A stretch of DNA of 64,000 bases from Actinernus sp. WN-2022 (GCA_030867875.1 JAOWCC010000042.1:186001-250000); one strand, 5' to 3'; shown: positions 12,201-21,207, numbered from the stretch's first letter. Program-made: numbers and translations. Notes: generated by a model not told the origin, from the letters alone.

Positions 12201-15200
12201 TTGTTGTTGTGTTGTTGTTGTTGACTATCTTCCCTCTGTTCAGTTTTCTTTACTTGTTTACTTTTAATTTAAACCTCATAAATGTATAATTTTAACAGGA
12301 TAGGCCTCATGTGCTTACTCGCTTTCTTCACTGCTCTGAAACTTCGAGTTCTAAAAGCTCTGGTATGCTCCGCTGGCCAAAAGAACGAAGGCTCTGCTAT
12401 CAAATATAAATTACCGAGGGCTTTAACTTTTTTAGTAAATAATTTTATAGCTTAGTAAACTCACAGTGAATTACAAATTAAGAAAACTTCAACCTGTTAA
12501 AGTCTTAGGCTTGTCTTTTAAGTAGTTTTCTTATTTTTTGACAAAACAGTTCACAAATGGATACTTTTAAGCAGAAATTTTAAAATCACAGGTATGTGCT
12601 TCAGTTGTCAAAACGAAACCAAGCTTTTCTCCCTTATTATTCTAAATAGTCTAAAATCCGAAATTCTACATATAGAATTACGGACCCGGAAATCGACATT
12701 TGGTTCAAACCCGGACCCGATACCGCTGTATATATAGAGGATATCACACGGTGGTGAGAAGATATGAAGTTTATCCTCGAGAGTCGAAAACATTTCACGC
12801 CGGAGTCAGCGCAGCAAACGAGTAGTAGTAGTAGTAATAATACTTACTTTATTTAACCACGTAGTCACTAATGAGCAAAAACTCGTTTACAATGTGTACG
12901 TGCAGTCAACTAATTAAGATAGATAAATAGAGGATGAAAATTTGATATTGAATTTTAAGAATACAATCAATATGTTTTGGACTCTAGAGGATAAACTTCA
13001 TATCTTCAAACCACCATGTAATTTTCTTTTTATTATATGGACAATTAAACTGCTCTAAGAACTCTATCTATTCATTTTACTTACTGTCAGGACAAACTTC
13101 TTCGTTATGGAGGTTCATCGGGTTTTCTTGTCTCTTCGTTGCAGTCGAGAAAATCTTTAGTCCGTTCGTTGCAGTCGAGAAAATCTTTAGAGTTTTAGAT
13201 CGTATTTGTGCTCGGAATATTCATTATCATGCATATCATTTAAGCTGTTTACATCTTCCACTGTGACTATTTTCCCCCAAAAAAAATTGGGGCTTTAATT
13301 AATCAAAGCCAGTTTAAAATATTGCAAGAATCTTTCTCAAACTCATGAATAATTCATGAGGTAAGTAGCCAACCAGAGGTCTCAATCTGTACCACGCGCA
13401 TTACTTGGATACCCCAGAAATTACTAGCGAGAATAACTGGAAATATTTTTCCAATAACTGGAAAAAGATTTTCAGTTACTGGAAAAGATTCCCAGTTACT
13501 CTCCCCAGTACTCTCTCTGATTAATTAAACATCAGTGTCCGTAATAGTGATACGAACTCTGATGTTCAGTATCCAACACAAAGGCAGGTCTCACGACCGA
13601 TCACTAACTTACCCAAGCGGTGAAAAATGGTAAGGTACAATGCCTGTCTTATCGCTTACTGATCATCAGTCTCCAATGTGGGACTCGTTTTTTTCACACT
13701 GCACTGACGCTGCGCATGGCCGTGACGTAAACTATAACACCAAATTATAATCTTTTCATCTTTCACGCCAGGTTGTAAACATGTACTCCCACGAGAACAG
13801 GTGCATAATTGTTAACATTCCGTCTTTTCATTAACAATGAACGGTTGATTACTTAAGTCAAACAAAGCATATGTAAATGTAAAGTAAAACCTACAATCCT
13901 GAAAGATCGAAATTCGAAGTTTTAAAATCATTTTCTTGTTCATTCCACAACAACCAAACAAGCATGAAATTATTAAGTAGGTTGAGAAGTCGTTTCAAAG
14001 CCTCCAATTCGGACTCAACGGGGTTTCCAGTCCTCGAAATAGACCCTTCCACGTTTTTTTGAACTTTTGATATATACGTATTCAGACAGCAAAACCGTTG
14101 ATACTGCTGAAAAGAGAACCTCGAAGTTAGTCCAAATCCCAAATTTTACAGACGTTCGTATGGAAATATAAATTTAAATTTTAATGTACCCCCAGTCGAG
14201 ATTTCCATACGAACGTCTGTAAGATTTCCCGAGTTTGCAGGCCTGTATCTTTGCTCCTATTCAAGATATAACTCTCAAATTTGGGATTTTGACTAACTTC
14301 GAGATGCTATTTTCAGCAGTATCGACGGTTTTGCTGTTATACGTATATACTAAAAGTTCCCAAAAAAACATGGAAGTGTCTATTAGTTCCAGTCTGAGGC
14401 ACAGCCTGGGCCTCGGACTGGAACTAATTGCGCGGACTGGAAACCCCGTCTAGTCCTCATTGTCGGCTTTGAAACACTACATAAAACATTGGGTTCCTGC
14501 ATAGCAATACCTTTTATCGAAAATATCGGTTATGCAACGGGTTTCCTTTTAATTTTCATTCCAGGAAGCTTGCACCAGAGTTGAATCTCAGAAGCAGTCA
14601 TTTTGTAATTGCGACACAATTCATCACATCAAATATCGATCAGCTAAGACCTCGGTGCAGCCTCATTGTTATGGAGCTAAATGTGTACGAATAAATTAGC
14701 TTCGCTTGAATTAGAGAAGTCTTGGAAGTGCAGAACCTCGCACATTGTTGCTCATATTAACACGTCGCTTATTAAAAGCTAACTGAAAATCAGCAAAATC
14801 ATGCTGTTCATCTAACAGGTTAGTCATCTCATGGTAAAAGGTTAAGAAAACATGTACCGAAAACGAGAAAAAGGTAGTTTGCTGGATGTTTCAGTGGGCA
14901 TGTACTAAAACCAGGAACACCGAAACGGAACCACCGGAACGACCGAAATCACCGGAACAGAACCACCGAAACCACCGGAACAGAACCAACGGAACCGTTA
15001 TTAAAACTGTCGAAACCAACTAAAATAAAGAGGCAAAGGCCAATACAACGTAGAATTTTGATGTTTTTTAAGATACAAAAACCAGCCTTGTTCAGGTCAG
15101 GAGTAGCCTGCTATGCAGACGTATTTTTTCGCTCTCGTAAATTCGAAGAAAAAAAGCTACTTTTTTCTTCGAATTTATGAGAGTGAAAAAATACGTCTGC

Positions 15201-16648
15201 ATAGCAGGCTAGGTCAGGAGCCCTGTTCAGGTATAATAAGATTCACAATGGCGTGTATTTTTGAACGTAACCCCCCATCCCCGCAAAACGTCCACCTCTT
15301 GAGTAGATCTTAAGACCGCATCAAACGTCTCATGAGCAGTAAAACAGATTGTAACAGATTGTACCAGATTGTATCAAATCTCGCCTAATATAGAAAAAAT
15401 CCTCAACCAATCAGGCGCCACGTTACATGTATCATTTGACTCTGATGTCATCAGAGGCAAAGAATTCAAGATAACGGACGTCTTGAATGTGAGAGGGGAA
15501 AACCGAAGAAAAACATCTTTACTTGGACGCTTTCAACACAAAAATAGGATCGCTTACTCATGTGGAATACGGAAATCGATAGTTTACGCTTTACATCTCG
15601 TCTTTATCACCTAAGAACGCTCATTTTTGTCCAACAAAGGGAGCTACATAGAAATGAACGATTTGTTAATAAAATACTGTGTAGATCTCTAGATATTTCA
15701 CCCTATAGAATACATATTCTCGGCTTACCTTTTCGTCCAGGCCTTCCATGGCTGCCATCCATCAGATAAACATCGTAATGAAAGCGCGGGAACACAAATC
15801 ACGTGGGAGAAAATATATACTAGAAACCTCCAGAGGTGGGAGAGGAGAATTAATGTTCTTTTTTTTTGCCAGGGAGGGGAGGGAAAAAGGAATTATCTCT
15901 GTTTTCTCGGACTGTAAATCTATCACAATGTGGACTGTCGCGCTCAAATACTAACTATAGCGTAATTATTGCTCTGGTCAGCTCGAATAACTGTTTGCGT
16001 GAATTAGTTTATTACTGTTTCTACAATAACCTTAGCGCCTTTCAAAATTTACCAAGGCAGAGAATGTCAAATATTGTAGTCTGTGGTTGCTGTACTGAAG
16101 GTCGGCTATCTCTAACAAATCGATACGTTGGTTTCGACAGTTTTAATAACGGTTCCGGTGGTTTCGGTCGTTCCGGTGGTTCTGTTCCGGTGGTTTCGGT
16201 CGTTCTGGTGGTTCCATTCCGGTGGTTCCGTTCCGGTGTTCAGGGTTTTAGTACATGCCGTTTCAGTGACCAGGACTCGGTCGCTCTTAGGTGCATCCAG
16301 TCTTGTGGATAAATTCCGCGATGAGGTTATTTATCAAATCGCAGATTCACCAAATTTGTGCTGGATAACTTCTTTTGAATAAACGAATCACAAAACAATA
16401 GCCTGTTAGTTGTGCTTTGCATTGCCTTTCTATAAAAAGTCCTGACTACGTACTCCTCCACTGTAGGACTCATGAAAGAATACCAACATATCTTGGCCAC
16501 AACTCACCGCGTTTGGTCGTATTACAGCTCGGCAAACTTCAATCAGCTTTTCCTGTAAAACCTTCTGTTCCTCGTTCAGAATCCACTGAGGATCATACTC
16601 GTAGGAAACACCCCAGAAAGTACGATTACCCCATTTCTTCTCCGCCAT
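110..16648 (-). CDS. Acyl-CoA dehydrogenase-type gene, exons 1-6 (5' part; continues off the left edge)
   Basis: Six exons on the minus strand (16648-16508, 11801-11621, 11474-11346, 3160-2976, 2592-2478, 279-110) total 921 bases, 307 codons, with matching phases and GT/AG borders. They encode an ACAD from its first helices (LNEEQKVLQ, residues 25-33) through the middle beta-domain (YGSWATSAGHADWYVV) to the start of the C-terminal helical domain (KFVADYEIIQ). ACADs oxidise acyl-CoA thioesters with FAD. The style (SALGMHGNQSGP, NDEAIDPYF) recalls ACADs I associate with fungi and bacteria more than the mitochondrial beta-oxidation enzymes; that is from memory. No mitochondrial presequence is obvious. 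The 3' exons lie outside; the paralogous exons 7-11 at 46851-54834 suggest the full protein continues into a reductase module. Confidence 0.85.
280..640. other. Intron 5 sequence without recognisable feature
   Basis: Between exon 6 and the minisatellite I see AT-rich intronic DNA with no coding signal. Confidence 0.5.
640..1585 (-). repeat. 54-bp tRNA-derived minisatellite, about 18 copies
   Basis: A head-to-tail array with a 54-bp period; one early copy is about 11 bp short (near 700-740). Read on the minus strand each unit contains TCAGTTGGTAGAGCA, a good Pol III box A and tRNA D-arm, and GCGGGTTCACTGG, a decayed box B and T-arm. The array is therefore a repeated truncated tRNA head, probably from a tRNA or tRNA-derived SINE. 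Because 54 is divisible by 3, long spurious reading frames arise on both strands. It lies in intron 5 of the ACAD gene. Confidence 0.85.
1586..2477. other. Intron 5 sequence with a G14 tract
   Basis: No gene or transposon boundary recognised. A run of 14 G at 2153-2166 is the only notable feature. Confidence 0.5.
2478..2592 (-). CDS. ACAD gene exon 5
   Basis: 115 bases between a CTCTTAG acceptor and a G|GTAAG donor. It encodes DEVRASADNWSALGMHGNQ, then a turn and LTPDRVVGPF. No long ORF marks it; it was found by reading between exons 4 and 6 for the missing beta-domain end, and its phases fit both neighbours exactly. Confidence 0.85.
2789..2836. repeat. Diverged direct repeat, partner at 11858-11905
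   Basis: AGTTCGTAAACAGTC followed by a tract ending CAGTCATTAATGA occurs here and at 11858. The two copies lie in introns 4 and 1 of the same gene. Probably a dispersed repeat remnant. Confidence 0.5.
2884..2955. repeat. Short tandem repeat, three copies, downstream of the exon 4 donor
   Basis: Three 24-26 bp units of the type GGGACACGGGACACCGTACA plus TCAAG, about 20 bp past the exon 4 donor. Intronic. Confidence 0.75.
2976..3160 (-). CDS. ACAD gene exon 4 (beta-domain)
   Basis: 185 bases; acceptor ATCATAG, donor AAG|GTGCGT. It encodes GHFWIPLSSKARMLADGRI, the ACAD beta-domain signature YGSWATSAGHADWYVVSG, and ends YLLFK. It joins exon 3 by a split glycine codon. In this family the residues around SWATSAGHADW line the flavin and substrate site. 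Confidence 0.88.
3433..3471. repeat. Short perfect hairpin
   Basis: Arms GATGTAAAGTGGTA and its reverse complement flank an 11-bp loop. Intronic, function unknown. Confidence 0.6.
3472..4236. other. Intron 3 sequence, nothing recognised
   Basis: No coding exon with ACAD character and no clear element end before the TTAA site at 4233. Confidence 0.45.
4237..5671. mobile_element. TTAA-flanked non-autonomous DNA transposon (piggyBac- or Kolobok-like)
   Basis: Terminal inverted repeats GGTTACCGGATACCTTCA (4237-4254 and its complement at 5654-5671) are perfect over 18 bp and flanked on both sides by TTAA (4233-4236, 5672-5675). TTAA duplication is characteristic of piggyBac and Kolobok elements. 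The 1.4-kb interior has only short frames and no transposase, so it is non-autonomous. A 16-bp-arm hairpin lies at 4468-4503. Sits in intron 3 of the ACAD gene. Confidence 0.8.
5738..5869. repeat. Interrupted satellite unit, left of the composite element
   Basis: Contains GCTCAAACTTTGACAGACAT and GATATTGGGTC followed by a GACGTCATCGGTCA segment. The same order recurs in direct orientation at 10790-10975, so the composite element between them appears to have inserted into a tandem repeat of about 118 bp. Confidence 0.6.
5929..6345. repeat. 20-bp minisatellite, left arm (about 21 copies)
   Basis: Unit CTAAAACTGGTTGCTGCAAA, with variation mostly at the CTGGT position. It is the inverted counterpart of the array at 10310-10625. 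Confidence 0.9.
6346..6510 (-). pseudogene. Broken coding fragment inside the composite element
   Basis: Minus-strand translation reads PQEVVIQTGIMLAKDGTIAT and then KRGLIGLNFPLKVLP, a plausible folded-domain segment, before running into the 20-bp array. The style recalls a segment I have seen near G2E3/HECT-like predicted proteins of cnidarians and fish, but this is recollection only. It could be the downstream half of the zinc-ribbon fragment at 9929-10117, split by the insert 6521-9905. Confidence 0.4.
6663..7649. other. AT/GA-rich filler between inner repeat and LINE
   Basis: Purine-rich sequence with many GAAC and GAAAC words, no convincing frame. It may be the 5' untranslated part of the LINE or unrelated element interior. 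Confidence 0.35.
7650..9720 (+). mobile_element. CR1/L2-type non-LTR retrotransposon, 5'-truncated
   Basis: Encodes a reverse transcriptase (see 7667-9516) followed by a 200-bp 3' region ending in AT-rich short repeats near TTATTATTAATTTATTATAA. The N-terminal endonuclease domain is missing, the usual outcome of incomplete reverse transcription. It lies inside the 3.4-kb inverted-repeat insert. Confidence 0.85.
7667..9516 (+). pseudogene. CR1/L2 LINE reverse transcriptase, frameshifted
   Basis: Two overlapping frames (7667-8548 and 8545-9516) together form one RT. The first has the fingers region (SSKKTSSLDPMPTPLV, WKQAEVHPRLKKP, FRPISNLSF-like) and the palm motif LLDLSAAFDTVDH. The second starts YGVPQGSCLGPLLF and carries the catalytic YADDTQLYISF, then HLFNIRRIRKFL and LHWLPVKHRI, standard for CR1/L2 C-termini. 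The frame changes near 8545, so no full protein can be made. RT copies LINE RNA at a nicked target. Confidence 0.9.
9929..10117 (-). pseudogene. Zinc-ribbon N-terminal fragment
   Basis: Begins MFCPSCSAEVFSSAANYC and continues CSCGNPL: two CxxC pairs 14 residues apart, the pattern of a small zinc ribbon. It then becomes basic (KKRIGG, KPRKLR) and stops after 62 codons; a neighbouring frame continues with KTKKTKKLDPPQ, suggesting a frameshift. It lies just inside the right array of the composite element, so it may be cargo or the element's own gene. Function unknown. Confidence 0.5.
10310..10625. repeat. 20-bp minisatellite, right arm (about 16 copies)
   Basis: Unit TTTGCAGCAACGAGTTTTAG, the reverse complement of the left array unit, with a few point changes and a one-base shift near 10550. 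Confidence 0.9.
10790..10975. repeat. Satellite units right of the composite element
   Basis: Two copies of GCTCAAACTTTGACAGACAT (starting near 10794 and 10913) in the same orientation as the copy at 5738, with GACGTCATCGGTCA between them. Unit length about 118 bp. Confidence 0.65.
11009..11174. mobile_element. Short inverted-repeat element
   Basis: Termini GACAAACTACGGCA and TGCCGTAGTTTGTC are perfect inverted repeats 140 bp apart. The interior holds repeats of CCGTAACCGT and CCGTA words in both orientations. Looks like a MITE in intron 3. Confidence 0.6.
11308..11380 (-). repeat. 36-bp tandem duplication at the exon 3 splice donor
   Basis: The last 30 or so bases of exon 3 plus the donor are followed by a diverged second copy (GTGATATTGCGACTG in both). 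In the second copy the donor GGTGAGT is changed to TGTGCCG, so only the first can splice. Confidence 0.7.
11346..11474 (-). CDS. ACAD gene exon 3
   Basis: 129 bases encoding VMHLGAVTSVLLRHHDNE to LVGTLVFSDIATG. It sits 146 bp from exon 2 with consensus borders (TTTCCAG acceptor, G|GTGAGT donor). This is the end of the N-terminal helical domain leading into the beta-domain. A partial copy of its 3' end lies just beyond the donor (see 11308-11380). Confidence 0.87.
11621..11801 (-). CDS. ACAD gene exon 2
   Basis: 181 bases; acceptor ...TGACAG, donor G|GTAAG. It encodes LPADQQYEFPRKSLDALA followed by the typical ACAD motif LGLLGLMVPKELGGLGGS and VVETIARYGCPSTAMVY. It joins exon 1 in phase 0 and leaves one base for exon 3. 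Confidence 0.88.
11858..11905. repeat. Diverged direct repeat, partner at 2789-2836
   Basis: See the entry at 2789. Here it lies about 60 bp upstream (minus strand) of exon 2. Confidence 0.5.
12060..12228 (+). repeat. Probable LINE 3' end with (TTG)n tail
   Basis: Ends AAAATAAAAATTGTTGTTG followed by more TTG units, the form of a CR1/L2-type 3' terminus. No coding part is attached. Confidence 0.4.
12229..12729. other. Intron 1 sequence, nothing recognised
   Basis: AT-rich, only short frames. Some words suggest old LINE 3' sequence but nothing can be defended. Confidence 0.4.
12730..13275. repeat. GAGGATAT palindromic repeat, copy 1
   Basis: Begins TATATAGAGGATATCACACG with GAAGTTTATCCTCGAGAGTC, and after a 200-bp insert returns as the inverse arm (CATATCTTCAAACCACCATG) followed by TATGGACAATTAAACTGCTC. 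A second, more compact copy lies at 24024-24440. I recall this type of repeat as abundant in coral genomes; that supports, but does not prove, the organism call. Confidence 0.7.
13338..13380. repeat. AAACTCATGAATAATT repeat (also at 40486 and 42524)
   Basis: The words CAAACTCATGAATAATT and (C/T)AGCCAATCAG-like text occur at three places in the same order. Probably the end of a dispersed element. Confidence 0.45.
14020..14455. repeat. Inverted repeat with ~145-bp arms
   Basis: GGGTTTCCAGTC...GACAGCAAAACCG...CTGAAAAGAG...CAGACGTTCGTATGG on the left is mirrored by the right half (14199-14452), around a loop of about 35 bp. A third, partial copy is at 34449-34628. Frames read through it on both strands are mirror images and not genes. 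Confidence 0.75.
14897..16259. mobile_element. DNA element with ~130-bp GGTTCCGGT-rich inverted repeats
   Basis: Ends GGCATGTACTAAAACC and its complement at 16259. Each terminal repeat is built of imperfect 9-12 bp units (GGTTCCGGTGGTTTCGGTCG). The 1.1-kb interior has no transposase and contains the foldback at 15104-15211. Inserted in intron 1, about 250 bp downstream of exon 1. Confidence 0.7.
15104..15211. mobile_element. Foldback element with 9-bp target duplication
   Basis: Near-perfect 50-bp arms beginning TAGCCTGCTATGCAGACG, flanked by GGTCAGGAG on both sides (15095-15103, 15212-15220). Termini and duplication length match the elements at 22386, 25292 and 55462. Nested inside the 14897-16259 element. 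Confidence 0.8.
16508..16648 (-). CDS. ACAD gene exon 1 with start codon
   Basis: 47 codons beginning MAEKKWGNRTFWG and ending AVIRPNA just before a consensus donor (GTGAGT). The ATG has A at -3 and G at +4, and a TATA box lies about 55 bp upstream, so the start is well supported. The segment LNEEQKVLQEKLIEVCRA matches the first alpha-helix of ACADs. There is no signal or targeting peptide before it. Confidence 0.85.
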
Positions 16649-16700
16649 CTTACTCTTTCGAATACCAGGTTCAAATGATGACCTACTAATTTAATCAGCT

Positions 16701-16710
16701 CTATATATAG
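16701..16710 (-). promoter_or_regulatory. TATA box of the ACAD gene
   Basis: TATATATA, read on the minus strand, lies 53-62 bp before the ATG at 16648. This spacing would give a very short 5' leader of roughly 25-35 nt. Position and match to the TATA consensus are the only evidence. Confidence 0.5.
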
Positions 16711-17012
16711 GTTTGAAACCTGCAGCCCGATCGAGGTCTTGAATATCAATGGGCCAAGTCGTTTTGAACTTGTTTTGCAACCTCCACACCCAAATTCTAT
16801 TGTTTTAATGGGAGCTAAGAAAAGAATTACAGAAATTAGTGTTCACAGCTTTCTGTTTTCTCAGGCTTGAATTCTGTTGTTTTCATGAAGCCGAGCTCAG
16901 ATCGAGTTTCTGTGTTGTCAGGTTTGAATCAGTGGAATGAAAGAAACTGATTAGCATTGCAGATTCAGCAAACTCAATCTCAGTATTACGTCAGTTCAAT
17001 ACAACATCCTTA

Positions 17013-17281
17013 GGGACCGGTCATTATACCAGTGGAGTGTTGTTCGTGGTCGCTCATTTATAAACTTTAAGGGGAGTACCGGGTTGGATAAAAATGGTAC
17101 GGGGTATAAATTTTTTTTAAGGAAAACCTACGGGGTATAGGATTTTTCAATCAACCATGTACGGGATACGAAAATACGGGGTTTGAATTTTTTTGGAAAA
17201 ATATCCGACGGGGTTCGAAAACAAATCTTAAAAAAAAAGTTTTATCCAACCCGGTGCTCCCCTTAAATAATGACCGGTCCC
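17013..17281. mobile_element. Harbinger-like MITE with TTA duplication
   Basis: Terminal inverted repeats GGGACCGGTCATTAT are flanked by TTA on both sides (17010-17012, 17282-17284). A 3-bp TWA duplication with GGG/CCC-type ends is typical of PIF/Harbinger. The 269-bp interior is itself a diverged palindrome. Upstream of the ACAD gene promoter. Confidence 0.75.
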
Positions 17282-17547
17282 TTAACCTTAACCTTTACGC
17301 TTATTCTTTTGTTCTTATAATTTGGACCATTTTCTAGGTATATATTCTCAGGAGTTAAAAAATCTAAATAATAAAAAGAATTGGAAAAGGATTCAAAGTG
17401 CAAACCGGGAATCGCCCACTCCCTTGTCATGAAATATATACAAATCTATAAATAATTATAAACCCTTACTTCTAAAACAATATAGAATGGAACGAGTTTC
17501 TTTTCTGAAATTTTGATGAAAAGCGTAAAATTAGAGTTCGACGGTAC

Positions 17548-18075
17548 AGTTTTTTTTATTTTTTTATTTAAACATATATATATTCTTTACATTTGTCCTA
17601 AGAGCAGTAGCCCATCGAGAGGACTTATGTAACATAATAAACTGACATAATTAACAGGGAACGAGAAAAAACATTAAATGTAGAAGGATAACACACTTAA
17701 AATAGATTAAGTAATTAAAAAAAGAAAGAAAAAAACAATAATTAAGACGGGGAACATGGCTTTTTAGTATTAGATACATGATTATTGTTTTGGACTGAAT
17801 CTTCCAGAATCTAGAATAAATTTTTGAATTTCAATAAACAGTCGGGCATTATTCTGAAATTCTAGATCGGGCGATCCATGAAGCAGTATTTGAACACGGA
17901 AACGTTCAGTACTATTAAGCCAGGTATTTCCAAAAAAGGCTGCAATTGAGGTGAGGAGCTTTGTTCGAAGAGCATTGTAAATTGGCCAATTTAAGAAATA
18001 ATGAGCTATTGTTTGGCATTTCGGAATCCACATTCACAGTTTACGTCAAAGACATGCGCAATGTGCAAAAAGCAG
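17548..18075 (-). mobile_element. 3' fragment of a non-LTR retrotransposon
   Basis: The minus strand encodes CQTIAHYFLN, PIYNALRTKLLTSI and FRVQILLHGSPDLEFQNN, then IQKFILDSGRF and a stop: the C-terminal cysteine/histidine region common after the RT of many LINEs. The preceding NCECG lies in another frame, so there is a frameshift. A 3' untranslated tail rich in TTTAAATAAAAAAAT ends near 17548. Truncated on its 5' side by the MITE at 18078. Confidence 0.65.
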
Positions 18076-18077
18076 GA

Positions 18078-18237
18078 CTTGTCACAAACAAAGGCTTCAA
18101 TACGAGGCTCCGGGGTATATATCATTTATTATTATTATTATTATTATTATTTATTATTTTCACAGATAACACCCGAGAGAATAGAATAAATGTAATTTAC
18201 CCCGGAGCCTCGTACTCAAACCTTTGTGCGTGACAAG
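18078..18237. mobile_element. Palindromic MITE with (TTA)n loop
   Basis: Arms CTTGTCACAAACAAAGG and CCTTTGTGCGTGACAAG, with ACGAGGCTCCGGGGTA repeated inverted inside. A short direct duplication of GTGACAAGTGAAGCATATA follows at 18230-18275. Confidence 0.65.
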
Positions 18238-18464
18238 TGAAGCATATATCGTGACAAGCGTGACAAGTGAAGCATATATTGAAACTGGGCTATTGTGAGA
18301 CAGCGGCACATCTAGCCTGCACGTGAGCCGACTCTCCTGTCTTTCGTGTCCGCGCGCCACATGGAACCCCTAACACGAGAATAAACCCACAGGAGAGCCG
18401 GCTCGCAGTCTATGGTACACCTTTCGTGTACAACTGATGTTTTTAACCGTGGATAAATAAAGAT

Positions 18465-18480
18465 TGTCTGTCTGTCTGTC
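18465..18480. repeat. (TGTC)n after AATAAAGATT, probable LINE tail
   Basis: GGATAAATAAAGAT followed by TGTCTGTCTGTC resembles the 3' end of the element at 35527-38032, which also ends in TGTC units. No coding part remains. Confidence 0.5.
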
Positions 18481-19289
18481 AGACTCTATGCATTGATACA
18501 AGAGTTTTATCTTGATACTTCATGGAGTAGGGTATGTCAGTGATCGGGTTATTAATACGTGTATTGTACCAAGGTTTTAGTGAATGGAATAGTGTAGATA
18601 ATTCGTTGCGGGAAATCGAATCCCTAACTCTTTTTAAACAGGATGTCAAAATACATGTTTTTGAATTATCATAAACTTTAGCTCTAGTCATTCTATAAAT
18701 GTTTTCTTATTTTTGTTATGCATGCAGGGCTCTATTGAAAAACTCTTCGGATACATATATTTCCTGCTATAAATAACATTATTATATTATAATTATGTTT
18801 TAAGAGCCCGACCAAAACCTAAATTCTATAAAGCCGGTTGCGGAATTTGATTATTTAGGGACGGAGCGGGCTGAATTCAAAACCCGGTACAGGTCTTGCA
18901 CTGGCCATGGTTTTCAGCATAAAACAGTTGTATAATGTGGTCGTGGTAGGTTATAAAGCATTCTCTCCGGGATCAGGTGTGGTATGTAGCCCACGAGGGA
19001 CGCGTATTTTTGGGGTATCGTGTACCGTTATACCACTGACTCACGACAAAAAATGCTTTTTGTTTCCCTATGTTTCGTTAAGAATACATTTTTCACGAGC
19101 ATCCGAACTACTGAATTTTACAAGGAAATGAAGGATTTACGTTATCTTCAAATCATAAAAATAAATATTGCATGAACCGGGAATGGAATCCAGGCCGGTA
19201 GAGAATCAATGCATCGGCTTACCCGAGAGACTGAAAGAATTCAGTCGCTGACTGGATTCGGCTTTTTGGCCAGATTTAGTTAACTTATC
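18481..19289. other. Intergenic, nothing recognised
   Basis: Short frames only; no splice-linked exon or element end seen. Confidence 0.4.
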
Positions 19290-19770
19290 CGATTGCAGAA
19301 GTCTACGGTCTGCATCAGCTTATCAATGAGCCAACTCGAGTCACTATGGAAACGTCAACAATGTTAGATGTAATATTTACTAATTTTCCAGGTAGGGTAT
19401 AAGTGACCATAGCCTTGTATACGCTTTTCGCAATTAGCCATCGACCAATCTAAGTGGCATACATCTGTTACTTATAGAAAATTTAAGAATTTTAATTCCA
19501 CTTGTTTCCGTAATGATATTTCATTTCAAAACTGCGTACCGTAAATAATTTTAATGACTCAAATTCCATGTGGGCTGCTTGGAAATAAATATTCTTTAAA
19601 TGTGTTGACAAGCATGCCCCCTTACGAGCAAAACGCGTTCGAGCATTTTTACACAAGAGCTAAAAATGTGTATGCAAGAGAGAGATAATTATTTTGAAGC
19701 TGAAAGCTAACGTTCCAAAGACAGTGCATGGCGATTGGCTAAAATTTAGGAAAGCTAGAAATGGGTCTTT
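19290..19770 (+). pseudogene. CR1/L2 LINE endonuclease-region remnant
   Basis: Translation gives QLINEPTRVTMETSTMLDVI then FTNFPG, a hallmark of the end of the LINE endonuclease domain, then SDHSLVYA-like and TYRKFKNFNS with frame breaks. It is a fragment of the kind of LINE seen at 7650-9720, covering a part that copy lacks. Confidence 0.75.
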
Positions 19771-20747
19771 TGCAGCTAGGCATTCACGTGATTGTACAGG
19801 AATGTACTGGATGGCAAAAAATATCCGACTTCATTTATTTAGGTGTGGGAAATATGCTAGTCATGAAGTTGCGACTGGGTTGCTAGTTGCGGATCCAAAA
19901 TCCTAACTCTACATTTAAAAATACCCGTAACCGTCAACATCGGGTGGCTAACTAATTTAGGGTGTTTAGAGCTAGTCACTAATTTTGGGTTTTAGAAATA
20001 CATCACCACTAATCCAAATCCTACATTTAAAAATACAACTCGCAACTAGCAACAATATACTGTACTCTTTATTTAGAGGCCTTGTACGAGATCGGTATTG
20101 TTATTAGGAAAACCTGTTTGTAAATGCTATTTTTCACCTCCAATCAATTGTCGATCTTTCTAAAGCAGCTTGCCATCCAGCATCCATGGCAACGCCAGTG
20201 TTTAATACAACTCGACCTTGTTTCTGGTACGCTTTCTCATTTTATCTGGGGCCAAGCCAAAACCGTTTTATCAATATGGTCAATTCGTTAGTTCGTTAGC
20301 TTAAATTACCATTTTGGGTAAACAGACTGAAGCAAAAAGTAGCCGTTTTTTCTAAGTAAACCCAGAAAATGTATTTCATTCAGCCAAGCTGAGTGCACTC
20401 TATAGTGTGGTTTCCAATGCAACGGAACGCAAAAAACGGACGGATTGCAGTGTATAACAAGTTTAGAAGTATAGCGCGTTGTTTTATCATGCATGCACGT
20501 TCCAAATCAATCGTAAGTTCGTTTATTCGGGTTAGACTGTTTTATTTATTAAGACTTCCAAAATAACAGCTTTTATCGAAGCTGCGTTAAGGTTAGTCAT
20601 GTTTGAACCGAGTATCTTGTATAAGAACTTCAGACTCGCCACTTTGCGAAATACGTCTGTTTATAATCAAGTGCTTTGAAGTCACGATAAAAGTCCTAAT
20701 TCCGAGTTCATGAACAAATTTAAATAGTGTTTCCTGAACACTCCTTT
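19771..20747. other. Intergenic, nothing recognised
   Basis: Contains a duplicated phrase around AACTCTACATTTAAAAATAC and CCTACATTTAAAAATACAAC but no gene. Confidence 0.4.
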
Positions 20748-20755
20748 AGTTTCGT

Positions 20756-21207
20756 CCCGGGGGTGGGGGTACTCAAGAAAGTTTTATACGGGGAACGGGG
20801 AGGCTCGGCCCCGAGGTCCAAATCCTTACCCTTTTATATACCACTTTTAACAGAAAAGGTAACCCTTTCATTTAGCTTCCATAAACAATGGTACCCCTTT
20901 CGTATACCCAAAGTAGAAACACTGCATCCTTTTCTATACGCTTGGAATGAACTTAATGAACGATATCCCCGGAAAACATCAAGCTTTACCAGTAGAGGTG
21001 TAACCAAACAACAATATTATTCATTCAGTTCACGTTATGGCGGGAGCCAAGATACTCCTAAATGACAGTTTTCCTACCCTTTTCTATACTTCAACTCGTG
21101 AAATCCCTACCCTTTTATATACCTCCAGCCTGAAAAGGTACCCCTTTCAGGCGGAGCCTCCCCGTATAGTCCATTATAGGGAGTACCTCACCCCCCTCCC
21201 CTCCGGG
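20756..21207. mobile_element. hAT-like MITE with perfect 8-bp duplication
   Basis: Ends CCCGGGGG... and ...CTCCGGG, flanked by AGTTTCGT on both sides (20748-20755, 21208-21215). The interior is an imperfect palindrome with CCTTTTATATAC and TACCCTTT words and shares long matches with 51549-51916 and 35206-35526. An 8-bp duplication points to hAT. Confidence 0.85.

Noticed and set aside
13891..14453. Two frames facing each other with similar peptides
   Set aside because: They are mirror reads of one inverted repeat, with a third non-coding copy at 34449.
15866..16382. Frames rich in Val/Ser/Gly and Phe/Arg
   Set aside because: They run through the GGTTCCGGT iterated terminal repeat of the 14897-16259 element.
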